A stretch of 64,000 bases of DNA from Meandrina meandrites (GCA_963693305.1 OY855913.1:10630701-10694700), one strand, 5' to 3'; positions 12,300-25,101 are shown, numbered from the stretch's first letter. Made by a program: numbers and translations. The notes: a model not told the origin generated them from the letters alone.

Positions 12300-12960
12300 C
12301 AATATTTTGGAACAACTTTGGTGAATCAGGCATCGTTTACACGGTTTGATGACCTCGAAACCGCATCGAAACGACACGGCTTCGAAATGTTTACACGGAA
12401 CCTATCTAACCGTTTAGCAAATACTTTCGAATGCGATTGTATAAGCAAGCGCTGCACTCCGTACGAGATTCACCATGTTAACTCTTTGGGATCCAGCCAA
12501 TTTCGCGCCAAAATTCGTATCCATTTTCAAATCGATGCGGTTTCCCCGTATATACGAAAGGCGTAACTGCATCGAAAGCGATGCGGTTACAAATGAAACC
12601 AAGCCCGTCTAAGCAGTGCCTTACATTGCATGACTCTGCACGGCGGCCTGTGTAAACGCAACCAGAAATCACCATGTCGCTCAACAACCTTGTGACGGCA
12701 AAGTAATATTGCTGCCCCTGGATTGTATGAGATCCTGCAACAGACTGAGCGAACAATCAAACGCGCCACGCTTTTCGTGACTACTGGGACAATGCAGAAA
12801 CGATATTTCTTCCAAACGTTACACAGTGTAACACTTCTCGTCCATATCACGCAACGGCGTAACGCAAAGCGTTTTGTGTTTCAGGTCCAATTTCACAAAA
12901 TATCACCCAGTGTAACTACACCCTTACGAGAGCTGCTGCAAGCTCGCTTTATTAATTCAC
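12300..12960. repeat. Dispersed repeat, related to 23560-23960
   Basis: Blocks such as CGATTGTATAAGCAAG, ATTCACCATGTTAACTC and ATCGAAAGCGATGCGGTTA recur in the same order at 23.6-23.96 kb (TGATTGTATAAGCAAG, GTTCACCATGTTTACTC, ATCGAAAGCGATGCAGTTA). Both are diverged copies of one element. The open readings in both come from shared sequence and have no family match that I know. Confidence 0.6.
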
Positions 12961-13337
12961 CTTACTGAGTGCAAAATATTTCGTTAATGTCAGGTCTGAG
13001 AATTTCAAAAAACATGAACATCAAGACCATATCCCATCCCATCCCGTTTCCGTGATTCTCATTATTTTCTCGCCTGTCTGCTTGGCTGATATGAATAGTT
13101 AGGAGAATTAACTCCTGATCACTTTTGGCAAAACTCGATTAAGGTGTGATCTGATGCAAGTTTCGGAAAGACAGGTTTATACTACTTTTCGTAAATGTAT
13201 TTAATCAGTAAGCTATTTAATTAAAAATAAATAGTTTATTAATTTACTAATAGAAGTTGTTGGCAAAATGCCAAGGGAGGGTCTAAGGAGATTCTTAATA
13301 TCATTTTGACCAGTTGAAAAATAACCTCACTTAATTG

Positions 13338-13881
13338 TACCGTATTTTCTCAATTAAACGCCCCCGGCGTTTATTTCAAAACTGGTCTTTTGAACCCGGC
13401 GTTTATTTGAAGACGGAGTTTAATCGGGGCCGGGCGTTTATTTATGAGGTGCAATTTTCTGTCTTTTTTTTTTAGATTGATTTGTTATCACCCTTCCTCC
13501 GAGACGTAGGGCAGTTTGTCAACGCGGAACGATTTTTCCCTTCCTACCGCCCTGGCAAACTGTCCCTGAAACTTTTAGGATGATTATTACCAAAAACAAC
13601 AGCATTATATACAGCACATGAATGTTGCAATCAGGATATGCGGCAAACAGAACGCAGAGAATATCGAAAACATAGGGGCAATTATCCGTTCAAAGTTTTA
13701 AGTTTCACATAAACGTTTATTAAGGTTGTCAAATACCACAGCGTACCAGTATGTCAACTTGTTGGTTCGAAGGCAAATAAACGCCCCCGGCGTTTATTTA
13801 AAAAACAACCATTTTTACCCGGCGTTTATACGAGGCCGGCGTTTAATTGGGGTCCGGCGTTTAATTGAGAAAAATACGGTA
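13338..13881. mobile_element. MITE with TACCGTATTTT termini
   Basis: The left end TACCGTATTTTCTCAATTAA (then ACGCC) is matched by the inverted right end, which ends TTAATTGAGAAAAATACGGTA. The 544-bp interior has GCGTTTATTT motifs at both ends and no coding capacity. A TA target duplication is possible. It is a non-autonomous DNA transposon. Confidence 0.85.
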
Positions 13882-14004
13882 GTTTTAAGTTGTATGTGGT
13901 ATAAATTCATTTAAAATTTTGCTGAGCTCGCAACAAGACAGGCTAAATAAATGATTCACGAGGATAAGAGAGAGCGCATCTCTACAATGATTACAAATAC
14001 TTAC

Positions 14005-14130
14005 TTAAAACACCTCCAGTTCCAATCTGCGGGCCCCCCGTTCTTTTCCCGTGAGTCTCAAGCTCACGGAGGATTGCTTGTTCAAACGTAACCGCTGCTA
14101 CACGACGAAAAAACCCCGTGACATTCTCAC
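14005..14130 (-). CDS. Rab34-like exon 9
   Basis: 126 nt encode [42 protein letters not shown]. Human Rab34 has GENVREFFFRVAALTFE here. The donor A|GTAAGT is strong, so a further exon is expected. Confidence 0.92.
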
Positions 14131-17100
14131 CTACAAATATAAAAAGATAAAGTCTGCATTCGAGCCTAGTGGCCCATCAGGCCGGAGCTTATCCCGGTTT
14201 CCGTAGCATAAAGCGACTAGGAGTATTGCTTCTCCCCCCTGGATGGGATGCTAGTCCATCGCAGGGTTACCCCCAGCAGTAAATTCGCCGGTACCCATTT
14301 ATACACCGGGGTGGAGAGAGGCACTATGAGAGTTAAGTGTCTTGCCCAAGAACACAACACAGTGCCCCAGCCAGGGCTCGAACCCGGACCGTTCGATCCG
14401 GAGTCCAGCGCACTAACCATTAGGCCATCACGCCTCCCAAGACACACACACCTATAAATATACCAAACATTTACACGTCTTCAGACCAGTCTGACCGGCA
14501 CTCGAGGGATCATTTTAGTTTATATAATTCAAATAATAAAAAAAAAAATACACAAAAACTGTAAGTTCGTAACAGTTTCAGCTCTTCTCCTGTCCAGTTA
14601 ATGGCCAGTTAAATTATTTGTATTAAAAAACTCAAGGAAATCCTCTCACTCCTAAAGCTCATTATTGACTATCTCAGTTGTTTATTTTTGTTTTGTTGTT
14701 GTTGTGTAAACAGCTACCTTAATTAACCAAATAAAGTTTGTCATCTTCTGAACAATATTATTTCAGTTTTATGTTCGACCGCATTGCTGGGAATAAAAAC
14801 AACGAAACGCTCTTTCAGAAATGGAAGATCACTTTTTCGTTGAACACCTTAAAACGATCTACAACAAGATATTCAAAACTCCAACTTGAGCGGCAAGCAG
14901 TACCTGATTTGGATGATACACTCCAGTACTCGGCGTTTATATCTTCCGCCACTTTTAACGCATTCATCTCCATCTGCGAGAGATTGATGTCTTTCTGTGG
15001 CAAGGATAATGCAGCCAAGTTATAAAACACTTCTGTCTTTACTTGCATATACCTCCCTTTGTAGCACGTAACAGTACACACCTAATTTTAAACAGGTTTT
15101 TCTGTGTACCAGTTTCCTTTAATTTTGTACTATAATCAAACTTTGCTTGTTCTTCCTAAAGGGATGCCGGCATGCCAATTTTTAACTTAAGCCTTGGCCT
15201 AAAGATCAAACATCTCATTAATAATTCTCAAGATAAAACAAAGAAAATCATACCCGGTCTTAATTAACACAGATTTTTACAATTTTATTTCTCCGTTTAC
15301 TCCTTAGTTTTTGTTCCGATTGAGAAGATGTATCAAACACTCGAGACAGTGTTTCATTGGCTATCCAAACACCTCGAATTCTGTCAAAAATATTCTGCTA
15401 CGCGTCATATTTTCAACTCTCCTCTCGGTGTTTGGATATCCTGAAACTTGAAAGAACACACACAAAAAAAAATACAAAAACTCACACAGAGATCCTTCTT
15501 TGACCCTACAAGAAAAATTTCTGGACATGTTGTCGTGTTTTGTTCCAAAGCCTCTTCCAGCCATTGTCTGTGTTAAGGAAAACAAGAGAGAAAAAGAGTT
15601 TTGCCCATTTAGCCCAGTCATGGGATGAGCTACCTTGTATGGAAAGAATCGCCTCATTTCTTTTTGGGGGGAGATACCTGCTTTGGAAAAAAATAACATT
15701 TTACGCACATAACTAGTGCACGTTAGAATTTAAAATCCCTAAAACTTGGAGGAAAGAAGACAGTTACGATTTTTTTTATGAATCAGAAATAACAACCTTC
15801 TTTATAATACAATACATGGAATTTACATTTACACGTAAAAAAGGAACGCTACTGAAGAAAGTCTGTAAATGTGGGCGTTTATAACGTCATACATTTTATA
15901 ACACTGCAAATTTCATAAAAATCATGCATAGAATTGAGCATGTCCACTGATATTTTTTTTCTAGTAGCACTGATTTTAATTTTCAGATCTATGTAGCCCT
16001 TTCAGTTTTAGGGTCTTCTCTATTCTGGTCACATGACTTGTCAAATATGGCCGTAATTTAAAACTCTTAAACAACTTTTTAATGGAACAAACCTGTCCAA
16101 ACAATTATTCATAGGTCTGGTTTTCAAAATATAACAGTTAAAGACCTTCCTTACCAAATACTGCCTTAACATTCTATAAAGCACTTATAACATTGCATCA
16201 AACGATCAGTGAGTGCCCTGGGCACCAGATGGTGATACCAGCGACTTGAAAGAATCAAACAACCCAAAAGAACAAAGCAAACTTACTTTGTATTGTGAAG
16301 GGACTTGATATTTGTCAAATCAAACACTAAAATTATCACTGCGAAGAAAACAGACACATTATCAACAAACAAACAAACAGTTTTAAACAAAACCTGTATC
16401 AAAAATGCTTCTGCATTTGCTTTCAACCAGGGATACAACCTTTTTATTCTGAAGTGAATTGTTAATAATTAGTTAGCAACATAGGTCTGCAATACATGCA
16501 GATTGTTACACATGTATGCAATAAGCTACAACCACAGTGTTGGGAAGCTTTCCACTTTTGTTCCTCCCCTCCCCCTCTGCCTCCAGTCCTCTATTCAATG
16601 TTGAGCTACTAGCAACCTTACTAACACATGAATTATAATCAAAGGAATAATTTGCTGGGAATAAAGAGAGAAGTGTCAAGCTTACCATGAGCTCCTCTGA
16701 AGTAAGATGCTGCCATGCATTTGAATCTCTCTTGACCAGCTGTATCCCAACTGCACAGAAACAGGGTATTCAACAGATAAAATAATTATATTATACAAGT
16801 ATCTAATTTTTGCAGCATATTAAAATAGGCAACATCATTATGCACCAGTCATTTGCAACCCCTAGATGCCCCCTCCCCCCCCCCCCCCCCCTCGAGCATG
16901 AACGGGGCGACGCAGGAACTTTCACTCCATATTCACTCCATTTTGGTCCCCCAGTAGGTGGGGAAGAGCTAGAAATCACAGTCTTCACATCCTGGACTGG
17001 GGAATTAATGGGGCAGTCACTCCATGGTCAGCAGTTTTCATTTTCACACCTCAGAGTAAATTTGCCTACATTATTATAGACTGGTTCAATTGATTGGATC

Positions 17101-20100
17101 ATTCTGGCATCATTGAAGCGAAATATGCTTTCCAAAGTTTCTTTTTGCTATGGATCAAAGAAAGCTATTACAGCAAAACATTTTCAAAGCTGACAGGGAT
17201 TGCCATATTTTGTAAACAGAAATTTATTGGAATTGAGGAGATGTGTGATGGGCTTAACAAAAAATATGTTCAGTGAAGCATTATGGGCACAGAATGCATA
17301 CAGGCACAGTGCGGTGTAGATATATCAAGAGGGCTTTGTAGCTGTAGCTGATTGCATTGTGTTAATACTTATTGGAGGTACACAATGCATGGACAGGCTG
17401 TAATCAGGCCTTTTGCACGTATTGCAGGCCTATGATAAACTTGCTTTGCAAGTGACTGATACATCAATGGTAGTTATTGCTACCAGAGCTTGGCACTATT
17501 TTTAATGTTAGTTGGGCCTAGTGCGTACTATTTTTTATACCACATCATACAACCAATCAGAAAACAGGAAAGCTGTTCTATATTCGACGGTAATAAATCC
17601 AACCTTCCCATTGTGCGCTGCGATCTTACTTCCCACAAAATTTAGTTGGCATGGTATAAAATAGTTATGCAACACTCTCTACTTGTGGTATACCATGAAA
17701 TACCCACTTGTCACTTGTATTTTCTTGGTATACACACAAGCCTTTAGGCAAGTGGCCAACAAGTAACAAGTGGGATATTCCATATTATTAAATGGCTACA
17801 ATAGTACGCGTGCTCTGATTGGCTGATGAGCGGGCAAGATTTTCTTGTAATGACCGGGCATTATGAAAATTTTTCTTGGCTTAGCTTTTTATAACGTTTT
17901 AGGGGTCAACCTCTTGTAAACACAGGTCAGTTTGTTTTGTGAAAATTAAAGTGGTTAAATTTGCCCTAGATCTTGGCGTAATGAAAACAGAAATTGCCTC
18001 ATTATCAAAGAAACCGTTTCCTCAGGTTTGGATCGCATGACCTTGAATGACCTCTTGTGCGCGCAAGCGGATATTGAAAAACATTTCCCTTTTTCAGCGC
18101 TAAAAAAGGCCATATAATAAATAACTTATTAACCTTGTCCGTTCGGTCATTACAGGGAAATCTCAGACCTCAGCCTTGATGTATTGACCGAGTGATAGCG
18201 AGGTCAATACATCAAGGCCTCGGTCTGAGATTTCCCTGTAATGACCGAACGGACGAGGTTAATAAGTAGTATGTATACCACTCAAAAGTACTGCATAACT
18301 AGTATAATTATTATCATCCGATTTTATGTATAAAACGTCCTGCTTACATCTGCATGTTGAATTCTTGATCAAGAATCATGAACCGCTCAACCTCAAAGTC
18401 TACACCAATGGTTGCTTTGTAGTCTCTGTCAAATAAATTGCGGCAGTATCTGCAAAAGATTCCAGAACAGCTACTGTCAGTTAAAATAAAACTGGACAAA
18501 GATAATAAAACAGTCACAGGCAGAAGATGCCCAAATGGAAATTAATTTTACTAAGAATGGTTAATTAATTAGCTTTGGCAAGGATCAAGTCGGAAAATAA
18601 TAAATTACAGTCGCTAGTTTTTGTTTATTTCACTTTTTTCGACTATTTTGCTTGGTACAAAATAAATAGTAAGAATTGGGGGCATCGTTTGGCACTCTCT
18701 GACCCACATTTGTGTATACTCTCAAGGGACTGTTTTAATTTGTCTAGGGAATACTTTTCGCTGTGGGCAATAAAAACGTCATTGGATAGGAATGCGTCAG
18801 CACTTCTCGATCCCAAAGTGTTATTTTCACGCGTCGCTCGTCATTTAGCCTGTCTAGCCTTTTGCAAACTACAGGTAGGTATTTTTCAAAGATCTGTGCT
18901 ATTCATCGATTGAATCACTTAGTTTTACATGCTTAAAAGCTGCTGTGAATCTTCATTGTCAGAGGATATTGGCCAATGCTATTTTCTATTGTTACAAGTC
19001 TATTGTTTGCCGTCTTCATTGAAAGAAGTATTTTTAGCTCGTCACGCAATCTTTTGTTTTGACCACAATTCACGGACTTGATCATGACTTAATGCAGCTT
19101 CTCAAGACTTCAGACAGGAAAATGGTAATTTGTACAATATTGCTTCGAACTTAAATGGAATTTTTAGAAGGATCGGTAAAGCCACTTAGTGAAAAATTGA
19201 CTGCAAAAAGCCGTCGGGCTAAAATTAAACTTACGCTTTAGCGTGAATAATGTAGGATCTCACGGCTTCAAAAATATGCAGAATTTTGAAGCTTTGATAC
19301 ATTAGTAGCTACATCTTGAAATGAGAATTAATCTAAAACAAAACTTCCTTCAAGTTTCTTTCATTTGCCCAGTTTACGTTGGAATTTTAAGCTTCTGAAG
19401 CATATTGATTTGAAAAGCACATGGTGACATCTGATATGAAGCGTGCGGCCGACTTACATCGTGTTGTTGTTTATTTAATAATTGTGTTCAGTTTACGACC
19501 TTTTACATGCGAAGATTTACTACAGTACTTTGGAAAATGCAAACAAGTATTTTTTTGTTATTAGTCATAGTGATGGAAAGCATAAAAAGCAATTTGAGTG
19601 TTAATTTTGTGGAAGGAACGGCACCATGATTCGCAAATTATTATCCCCAATTACTGCTTTTCTGTACCAAGATAATACCACTGGTGGTAAAATAAATGTC
19701 AGTGACAGTTGTACAGAATGAAAACCTACCTTTCACCAGAGTGTTTTGAACTAGCGTTATATTTTGTAGAAAGAGTTCGTGCTTTGCGAGTTGTTAAAAT
19801 GATGCGCGGAGGTGAAGAAATTTTTTCACCGTCTTCAAGTTTGGTTTGGGATCAATTTATCAAGGTTGATAATTAACATTTCAAATCATGAATTGGTCTT
19901 TCAACGTGTCTAGTTGTAATAAAAGTTTACTTCAGAAAGGAATTATTTGTCTGAATTTAGTACGCCTATGGTATATTTTTTCCACTCACACGTTTGTGTT
20001 AAATGCTGTAAAAGAGCCAGGAATTTTTTGGGGGGGGGGATGGGTGCGCACTTATAAAAGCCTTCTGGGCTGTGAGTCAATGGGTTAATGCATCGCAAAT

Positions 20101-23100
20101 CGCTTTCAATACTAACATTTTCCCAACGCATACTCTATGCAAAATAGTCGAATCTCAAAGAGATCTTTGATTTTTCCTAAAGGCAGCATATTTCAAATCT
20201 GCCGGCCAAAACTCAGTTAATTTGGGATCATTCTGAAAGCTTTATCAATGGAAATAGTAAACCGGACAAAAAGTTATATTACTATAATTGCAATTAGTAC
20301 TGTATTTTTCTGATTAATGCTGGTTCCAGTGGGTCTAGTTTGAAATTAATGCCTGGGGGGTGGGGGTGGGCTTTAATCACGTACAGATGATACAGTATAC
20401 AGGTAGTACAACATAATAATATTTAAAACCATGGAAAGACAACTATTATTACAACTATTATAAAATGTTCGAGTAATTGCCTGCACAGTGATTGGTCAGT
20501 CCAAGTTCATTAAAGCTCCATAAAGCATGCTACTTACGCCACGCGCATGCTTCATCAAGTTATAATGCACACATCTTATGTCATGAGTTTATGCATGCAC
20601 TATTTCCTTAGCATTTATAGCAGAAATAAAATAACTCCATCCTCGTGCATTGTTGAGTTATAGAATTTTTAAGAAAACTTGAGAAGAGCAAAACTTGCAC
20701 TTGGCTGTGGCTCATGCTCCTCTATGTACTTCTCTGACTCATGTTCTTAAAAATCCTCACATGCACGCAAGTGACAAGAGCAAGGCCTTTTGTATGTTTC
20801 ATACTACGTTTTTCTCTAGAAAATTGCAGTCTCTTAATTAAACACTATCCTTGTAAAACACAGAATGGTACCATGGACATGCTTTATAATCGCATATTTT
20901 GAATGCACTTTGCATGACAGATGGAAATAAATTTGCAGAACAAACTGAAAGCAAATGGTTAAGAAGCTTTTCCTCAAACTCACCAGATATAACAAAATTA
21001 CCTTTATTGAAAACTTAACTTTTATTTCATCAGAAAATGAACTATTTGCAAAAAGACATTGCAGAATGCAATTCAGAATAGCATGATTTTAGTGCTTTAT
21101 ACTCTGACAAAGCATGCCACCCTTGGAGTTACATGTACTTAACATACACACCTGTTGACGAGACATGTTTTTCCCACAGCACTGTCACCAACAACTATTG
21201 ACTTGGCAACCTTTAAACTAATGGTAAATGCAATTGGGGAAATCAATAATTACATTTTGTATAATTTTATGTAGTAGGTACCAGAAGAAGACAACTACTC
21301 CAACTACAATCTTAAATTAAAGGGGCAGTCTCACCAAAATTTCGTGCTACTTGAAAATCCAATGAAGGTGTTGGTATCAATTGGGAATTGCCTAACCTTG
21401 TTAAAGTGCATTGTACTAGTCACAAAAGTTGTTTAAAACCGGTTTGGCTACGGACGGGTAGGAAAGAAGTGGTCTAAAATTTGAAAACGTCGGGCCGACG
21501 TTTTCAAGTTTGACAGTGTTACATGGAGGAAAATCACTAAAAAACTATCGATTATGGGTTGTTCACATCCGAGAGAGTGAATTTATGCCTTTTTTGTCAT
21601 TAAAAGATTAGTCTGTTGATCAGTGAGTGCACCTTTATAATTCTAGCTTAGTTTACACAAAAACGTAGAAGACCTCCCGTGATACTGCCCCTTTAAAATA
21701 TGGTTTATTAATTCAGTGGAACAGCTCCCCCAAAAGGTTATCATTCAATTACAGAACACAGGGCTCGAAAAATCCGCTAGCCCGACTCCTGGGGCTATCG
21801 AAAATTTTCATTTGGCTAGTGAATAGAGTACTTTCCTAGCCCAGTGGGCTAGCAAGCCACTAAAAAGCCCAGTTGTTGATTTGACTGGCAAGATCTGCAT
21901 TGAAATATTTAGAAAAGATGTTTCTTATGAAATTAATTACAGGAAAAGTCAGTACTAAATGTTATCTATTTCCACCTATGTCACGAAGGAGTCAAAAGCG
22001 GGTTTAAAAGACGGCGAGTACGCGATTTAAAGAGAATATTCGCAAGGCGTTCAATGTGGATGGGAGAGGTCTGGGAACCACTTTGGTCCTTGGGTCACTT
22101 GGACATGTACAAAGAGGCTCGTTATGAATGGATTTTACTTGTTTTCTTTCAATGAGCCTCTTGAACTAAGGCTTCACGCAAAAAAAAACAACAACAAAGG
22201 AGATGGTGTTGCTGAAGATTAGCATTATTAAGCAGAGTGCCGATGGGCCAGCTGCTGCAGATGAAATTCAGACCAAAAACAAGAAATATGATACGCAGCA
22301 AAAACGTTTGTTTCTTCCATGAGAAGGAAAAGGGTGTAATGTTTTTTCCAAACTTGTCGTAAATATCCATCTTTAGTGGACAAATCCAGCCCTTTATTTA
22401 GTGGTACATCAAATTTCCGCATTAATCCATAAAAGGTTGAAGAGTCACCAGCGTTCGTGGGAGCACGAAGATTGTGGAATGCGAATATAACATGAATCGA
22501 AAGAAAGGGCAACAACTGAACTGAAAGAGGGCTAGAGCTCTGAGGCTCTGGGCTAGTAAAGTAGCAATACCAGCTAGCCCACGGCTATAAAGACTTCAGA
22601 AAAATTTTTGAGCCCTGGAACTCACACTGATGCAATTAAAAACATTAATAACTACACATAAACCTAAGCTAAAGTACTGATTGAAACATAAGATGGCTAG
22701 GCTAAACTCATGCAAGTATACAGTACATGCAAATGTGCTGACAGATATGAATGATACTAATCTTGTTGTCAAGGTAACCCTGTAATATGTTCTCCCACTT
22801 AATTATGCGCTAAAATGAGTTGTTTCAAAACATCTGGATTACCCTTTCAGGGTGCAAAGGAAATGGATTTTCAAGCTGGTCCTTGAAGAAAGTTCAGGAA
22901 GCAAGTACTTAAGCCCAAAGTTCTTTCTTGAGCAGTTTTACTTCATCTGCCAACTAAAAAGTCCAAAACTGTTACTTGCCCACTGGGCAAGTGATGGATA
23001 AAATCCACTAGCCCAACAGGAAAATCCACCAGCTAGCAGGTATCAGACAGAACTTTCTTTGCACACTGCCTTTGGAACTACTTTTAGTTTGAGCCCCTAA

Positions 23101-24835
23101 CCACCCCACCCCTCGGGAAATAATTATTCCATTTTAGCTTAAATGCTTTCCCTTTTTTGGCTGTCAAGACTCCCGTGTTAAATTTTGAAGAAGTTATTCG
23201 AGAACTCTATCAGATCCTCAGAAAGTTGTTATCCATGTTCATACACTTACGATATGTTTCCAGTGTTTCCAGTAGAACAGGCATCCCTAGTTTTAGGATG
23301 AAAATTAAATGCTTGTCTTGGAGCTGCATCTGCTGTGTAGAACTAAAACCAACAAAGAAATACAATCAACAACTTTTATCTCCATTTGTTCACGGTCTGA
23401 ATTGCAGTTACAATTTCATGTAATTTGTTAACCACTTCTTCCAAATAATGTGAACGTTCAATCAACAAAGTACAGAACTTTGTCATGTCCAACTAAAATC
23501 CTTAAAACCTTTACTGTACACATCAGTGCACGTCTCTGCATCCATGAGTATTCCACAGATGCTGTTATCAATCAACATGGTTCCATGACCTCAAAACCAC
23601 ATAAAAAACAACACAGTTTCAAAGTGTTTACACAGAACTTATCCTGTTTTCCACGTGTTTTCAAATGTGATTGTATAAGCAAGTGCTGCACTCCATGCAA
23701 GGTTCACCATGTTTACTCTTCGCGATCCAGTCAATTTATGCCAAAACACATAACTCTCTTCAAATCGATGCAGTTTTACCGTTTACATAACCAACGAGCA
23801 TATTGTTTTGAAAACGTTCTACTTTTGACAGCATTTCCAAAACAACCTGGTTTCAATTGTGGTCTCAATTGGTGCCGTGTAAATGAAAGGTGTAACCACA
23901 TCGAAAGCGATGCAGTTAAAAATGAAACTGCCTCAAATGGAACACCCAATGGGAAAACCCAATAAAAAACCCCACCAAGAAAAGCTAAAGGTCAGTTTTT
24001 GACCTTTTGCCAGTTTACACCAATAAACTCACTTAAGTAATTAGCGTTACAGCAGGATGTTCAAAAGTGTCACCACATTAAATTTATTCACATTTTTAAT
24101 TTATTCATTCAATCATCCAATCAGAAGAAAAAAAGAAAACAACTGGAAGCTGCCCTTGGCTCCTGATTGGGTAAAGACCATGGGCAGATTTAGGGGGAAG
24201 GGCAGAGCTCCCCCCCCCCCCCCTTTTTTCCTTGGATTTATCCTAAAAACTATTGTAACCAACCCTCTTTTGAGCAGTTTTATGCAGGATATCAGAACAA
24301 GCGTTTGGGAGCCATTCTGCAAGATGGAGAATTTTGTTGGGTTGCAACGCAGGCTACCAGAGCCCAGGAGCCCTAGAATGTTCACCATGAAGTCTGGATC
24401 ACCATTATTTTGCTGGTTGGAGCCCTAATGTTATTTTTTGCCAGAGCATGGAGCCCTGAAAACATTCAGTCACAGAGCCCAGAGCATCCCCCCCCACCTC
24501 CCTTTATTGCTGGGGAGGGTTGGAGTCCTAGAGCATAGCCCAGGAGCCCCTTTGACAGCCTTTGACTGAAGTTTTTGAAATATAGAAGCAGCAGTTACTG
24601 GATTGTAGCAGATAAATATGCGAACCGGTGTTATTACAGCTTCTAATGGGTAAATATTAAAAGAAAAGTAAAATATAAATAAGCTTAACTTCATTTGTGT
24701 TTTAATATAATTTACTGAAAATTATTTTCAGTATTTTGTACTGGAATAGAAAATAACATCCAGGTTTAATAGAATTCTCCTTACCTTTGGAAGTTCATTT
24801 ATCAAGCGATCTCTTTCTGCCTTAGTTGCGCTCAT
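14005..24835 (-). CDS. Rab34/Rab36-like small GTPase (nine exons located)
   Basis: Exons from the 5' end are 24785-24835, 23251-23342, 21152-21217, 18348-18449, 16686-16750, 16287-16338, 15486-15567, 14904-14994 and 14005-14130. That is 727 coding nt with all phases consistent, about 242 aa. It has the P-loop GDSAVGKT, switch [25 protein letters not shown]4 GSKKDL (Ser for Asn) and G5 SSKSGE. The N-terminal extension ([17 protein letters not shown]) and C-terminal [15 protein letters not shown] match vertebrate Rab34 rather than other Rabs. Rab34 acts at the Golgi, in lysosome positioning and in early ciliogenesis; the role here is inferred from family. The last donor (A|GTAAGT) implies one more exon with the prenylated cysteines, which I could not find at 9.7-14.0 kb. 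Reading through gives VLSKYL-stop with no cysteine. Confidence 0.92.
14165..14438 (-). mobile_element. tRNA-derived SINE
   Basis: On the minus strand the head reads GGAGGCGTGATGGCCTAATG, GTTAGTGCGC, with box A (TGGCCTAATGG) and box B (GGGTTCGAGCC) about 40 bases apart. A conserved body follows (GGGCAAGACACTTAACTCTC ... TGCGATGGACTAGCATCCCA). A Pol III tRNA promoter plus conserved body is the SINE layout. It sits in the last located intron of the Rab gene. Confidence 0.85.
14904..14994 (-). CDS. Rab34-like exon 8, G5 box
   Basis: 91 nt encode [31 protein letters not shown]. The SSKSG matches the G5 loop. The acceptor is TTGCCACAG and the donor G|GTACTG. Confidence 0.93.
15330..15455. repeat. 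Foldback repeat, second copy of the 5456-5600 family
   Basis: CAAACACTCGAGACAGTGTT, CCAAACACCTCGAATTCTGT and the return arm CTCCTCTCGGTGTTTGGATA follow the same order as at 5.46-5.60 kb. Confidence 0.6.
15486..15567 (-). CDS. Rab34-like exon 7, G4 box
   Basis: 82 nt encode [27 protein letters not shown]. The guanine-specificity box is SKKD instead of NKxD, as in vertebrate Rab34. It starts after AACACAG and ends at TGT|GTGAGT. Confidence 0.93.
16287..16338 (-). CDS. Rab34-like exon 6
   Basis: 52 nt between TTCTTCGCAG and AA|GTAAGT encode [18 protein letters not shown], the beta-4 strand and following helix (compare IIIVFNL...SLEHTK in Rab34). Confidence 0.92.
16686..16750 (-). CDS. Rab34-like exon 5, switch II
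   Basis: 65 nt encode [21 protein letters not shown], with the catalytic Gln of DTAGQ present. The acceptor is CTGTGCAG and the donor G|GTAAGC. Confidence 0.95.
16873..16893. repeat. Poly-C tract
   Basis: About 18 C in a row in an intron of the Rab gene. It produces artefactual proline and glycine readings. Confidence 0.9.
18124..18267. repeat. 144-bp foldback with ~66-bp arms
   Basis: ACTTATTAACCTTGTCCGTT ... CTTGATGTATTGACC is followed after about 13 bp by a nearly perfect inverted copy ending ACGGACGAGGTTAATAAGT. A hairpin of this length inside an intron would fold strongly in the Rab pre-mRNA. Confidence 0.9.
18348..18449 (-). CDS. Rab34-like exon 4, switch I
   Basis: 102 nt encode [34 protein letters not shown], with the invariant switch-I Thr in KATIG. 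The acceptor is TTTTGCAG and the donor AT|GTAAGC. Confidence 0.93.
21152..21217 (-). CDS. Rab34-like exon 3, P-loop
   Basis: 66 nt encode [21 protein letters not shown], containing the Walker A motif GDSAVGKT. The acceptor is CCATTAG and the donor AG|GTGTGT. Confidence 0.93.
21321..21692. mobile_element. MITE with TTAA target duplication (AGGGGCA ends)
   Basis: TTAA|AGGGGCAGTCTCAC at the left and GTGATACTGCCCCT|TTAA at the right give inverted ends and an exact TTAA on both sides, the piggyBac-type target duplication. The 372-bp interior is noncoding. A relative lies at 39343-39620. Confidence 0.88.
21759..22617. mobile_element. Non-autonomous DNA transposon with CAGGGCTC ends
   Basis: The left end CAGGGCTCGAAAAATCC, followed by GCTAGCCC, is mirrored by the right end ...GGGCTA...ATTTTTGAGCCCTG. 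CAGGG ends suggest the hAT group, but I could not resolve an 8-bp target duplication. The interior has no convincing transposase. Confidence 0.6.
23251..23342 (-). CDS. Rab34-like exon 2
   Basis: It lies between GTTTTAG and C|GTAAGT, 92 nt, and reads [30 protein letters not shown]. The FHP..R..C...TG pattern is specific to the Rab34/36 N-terminal extension. Confidence 0.85.
23560..23960. repeat. Second copy of the 12300-12960 repeat
   Basis: A diverged copy shares blocks around TTGTATAAGCAAGTGCTGCA and CGAAAGCGATGCAGTTA. It lies in intron 1 of the Rab gene. Confidence 0.6.
24785..24835 (-). CDS. Rab34-like exon 1
   Basis: It encodes [17 protein letters not shown] (17 codons) and ends at AAG|GTAAGG, phase 0. 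RDRLINELP aligns with the RDRVLAELP start of human Rab34. A decayed copy of exactly this exon and its upstream DNA exists at 50671-50704 plus 61513-61532. Confidence 0.88.
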
Positions 24836-25101
24836 GGTAGGTTTATTAAAATGCCGGTTGCCGGTCGATCAGCTCTCGAAAATATCTACACAGACAGAGT
24901 GCAAAGCAGCTCCAAGAAACGACATATACGGCATATACTTGTTACCTTCCGCAAGAGAAATAAAGAAGTAGCACTCACTGTTGAATTCAAATGATTATGG
25001 AAGGCAAGGTGAAGGATAAAGCCAAATGGAAAATATTAGCTGCACAAGAAGCTACAAGATGACGTAAAATGGCGGTTCCGGATGGTGGGCGACGAGAGAC
25101 T
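24836..25101 (-). promoter_or_regulatory. Rab34-like gene 5' flank, duplicated at 61.5 kb
   Basis: The 260 bp upstream of the ATG are conserved in a second copy at 61533-61793 (shared ATACGGCATATACTTGTT, GGTGAAGGATAAA and AAAATGGCGG blocks). An AAAATGGCGG motif lies about 230 bp upstream of the ATG and resembles a YY1-type element. The promoter role is inferred from position. Confidence 0.5.

Noticed and set aside
12231..12566. 111-codon + ORF and the similar one at 23450-23965 as a conserved gene
   Set aside because: Similarity is at the DNA level over a larger diverged repeat, frames are not conserved as protein, and no motif is visible.
14217..14447. 76-codon ORF with tRNA-like DNA as a tRNA gene
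   Set aside because: Box A and B are present but the body continues into a SINE tail and the cloverleaf is not intact.
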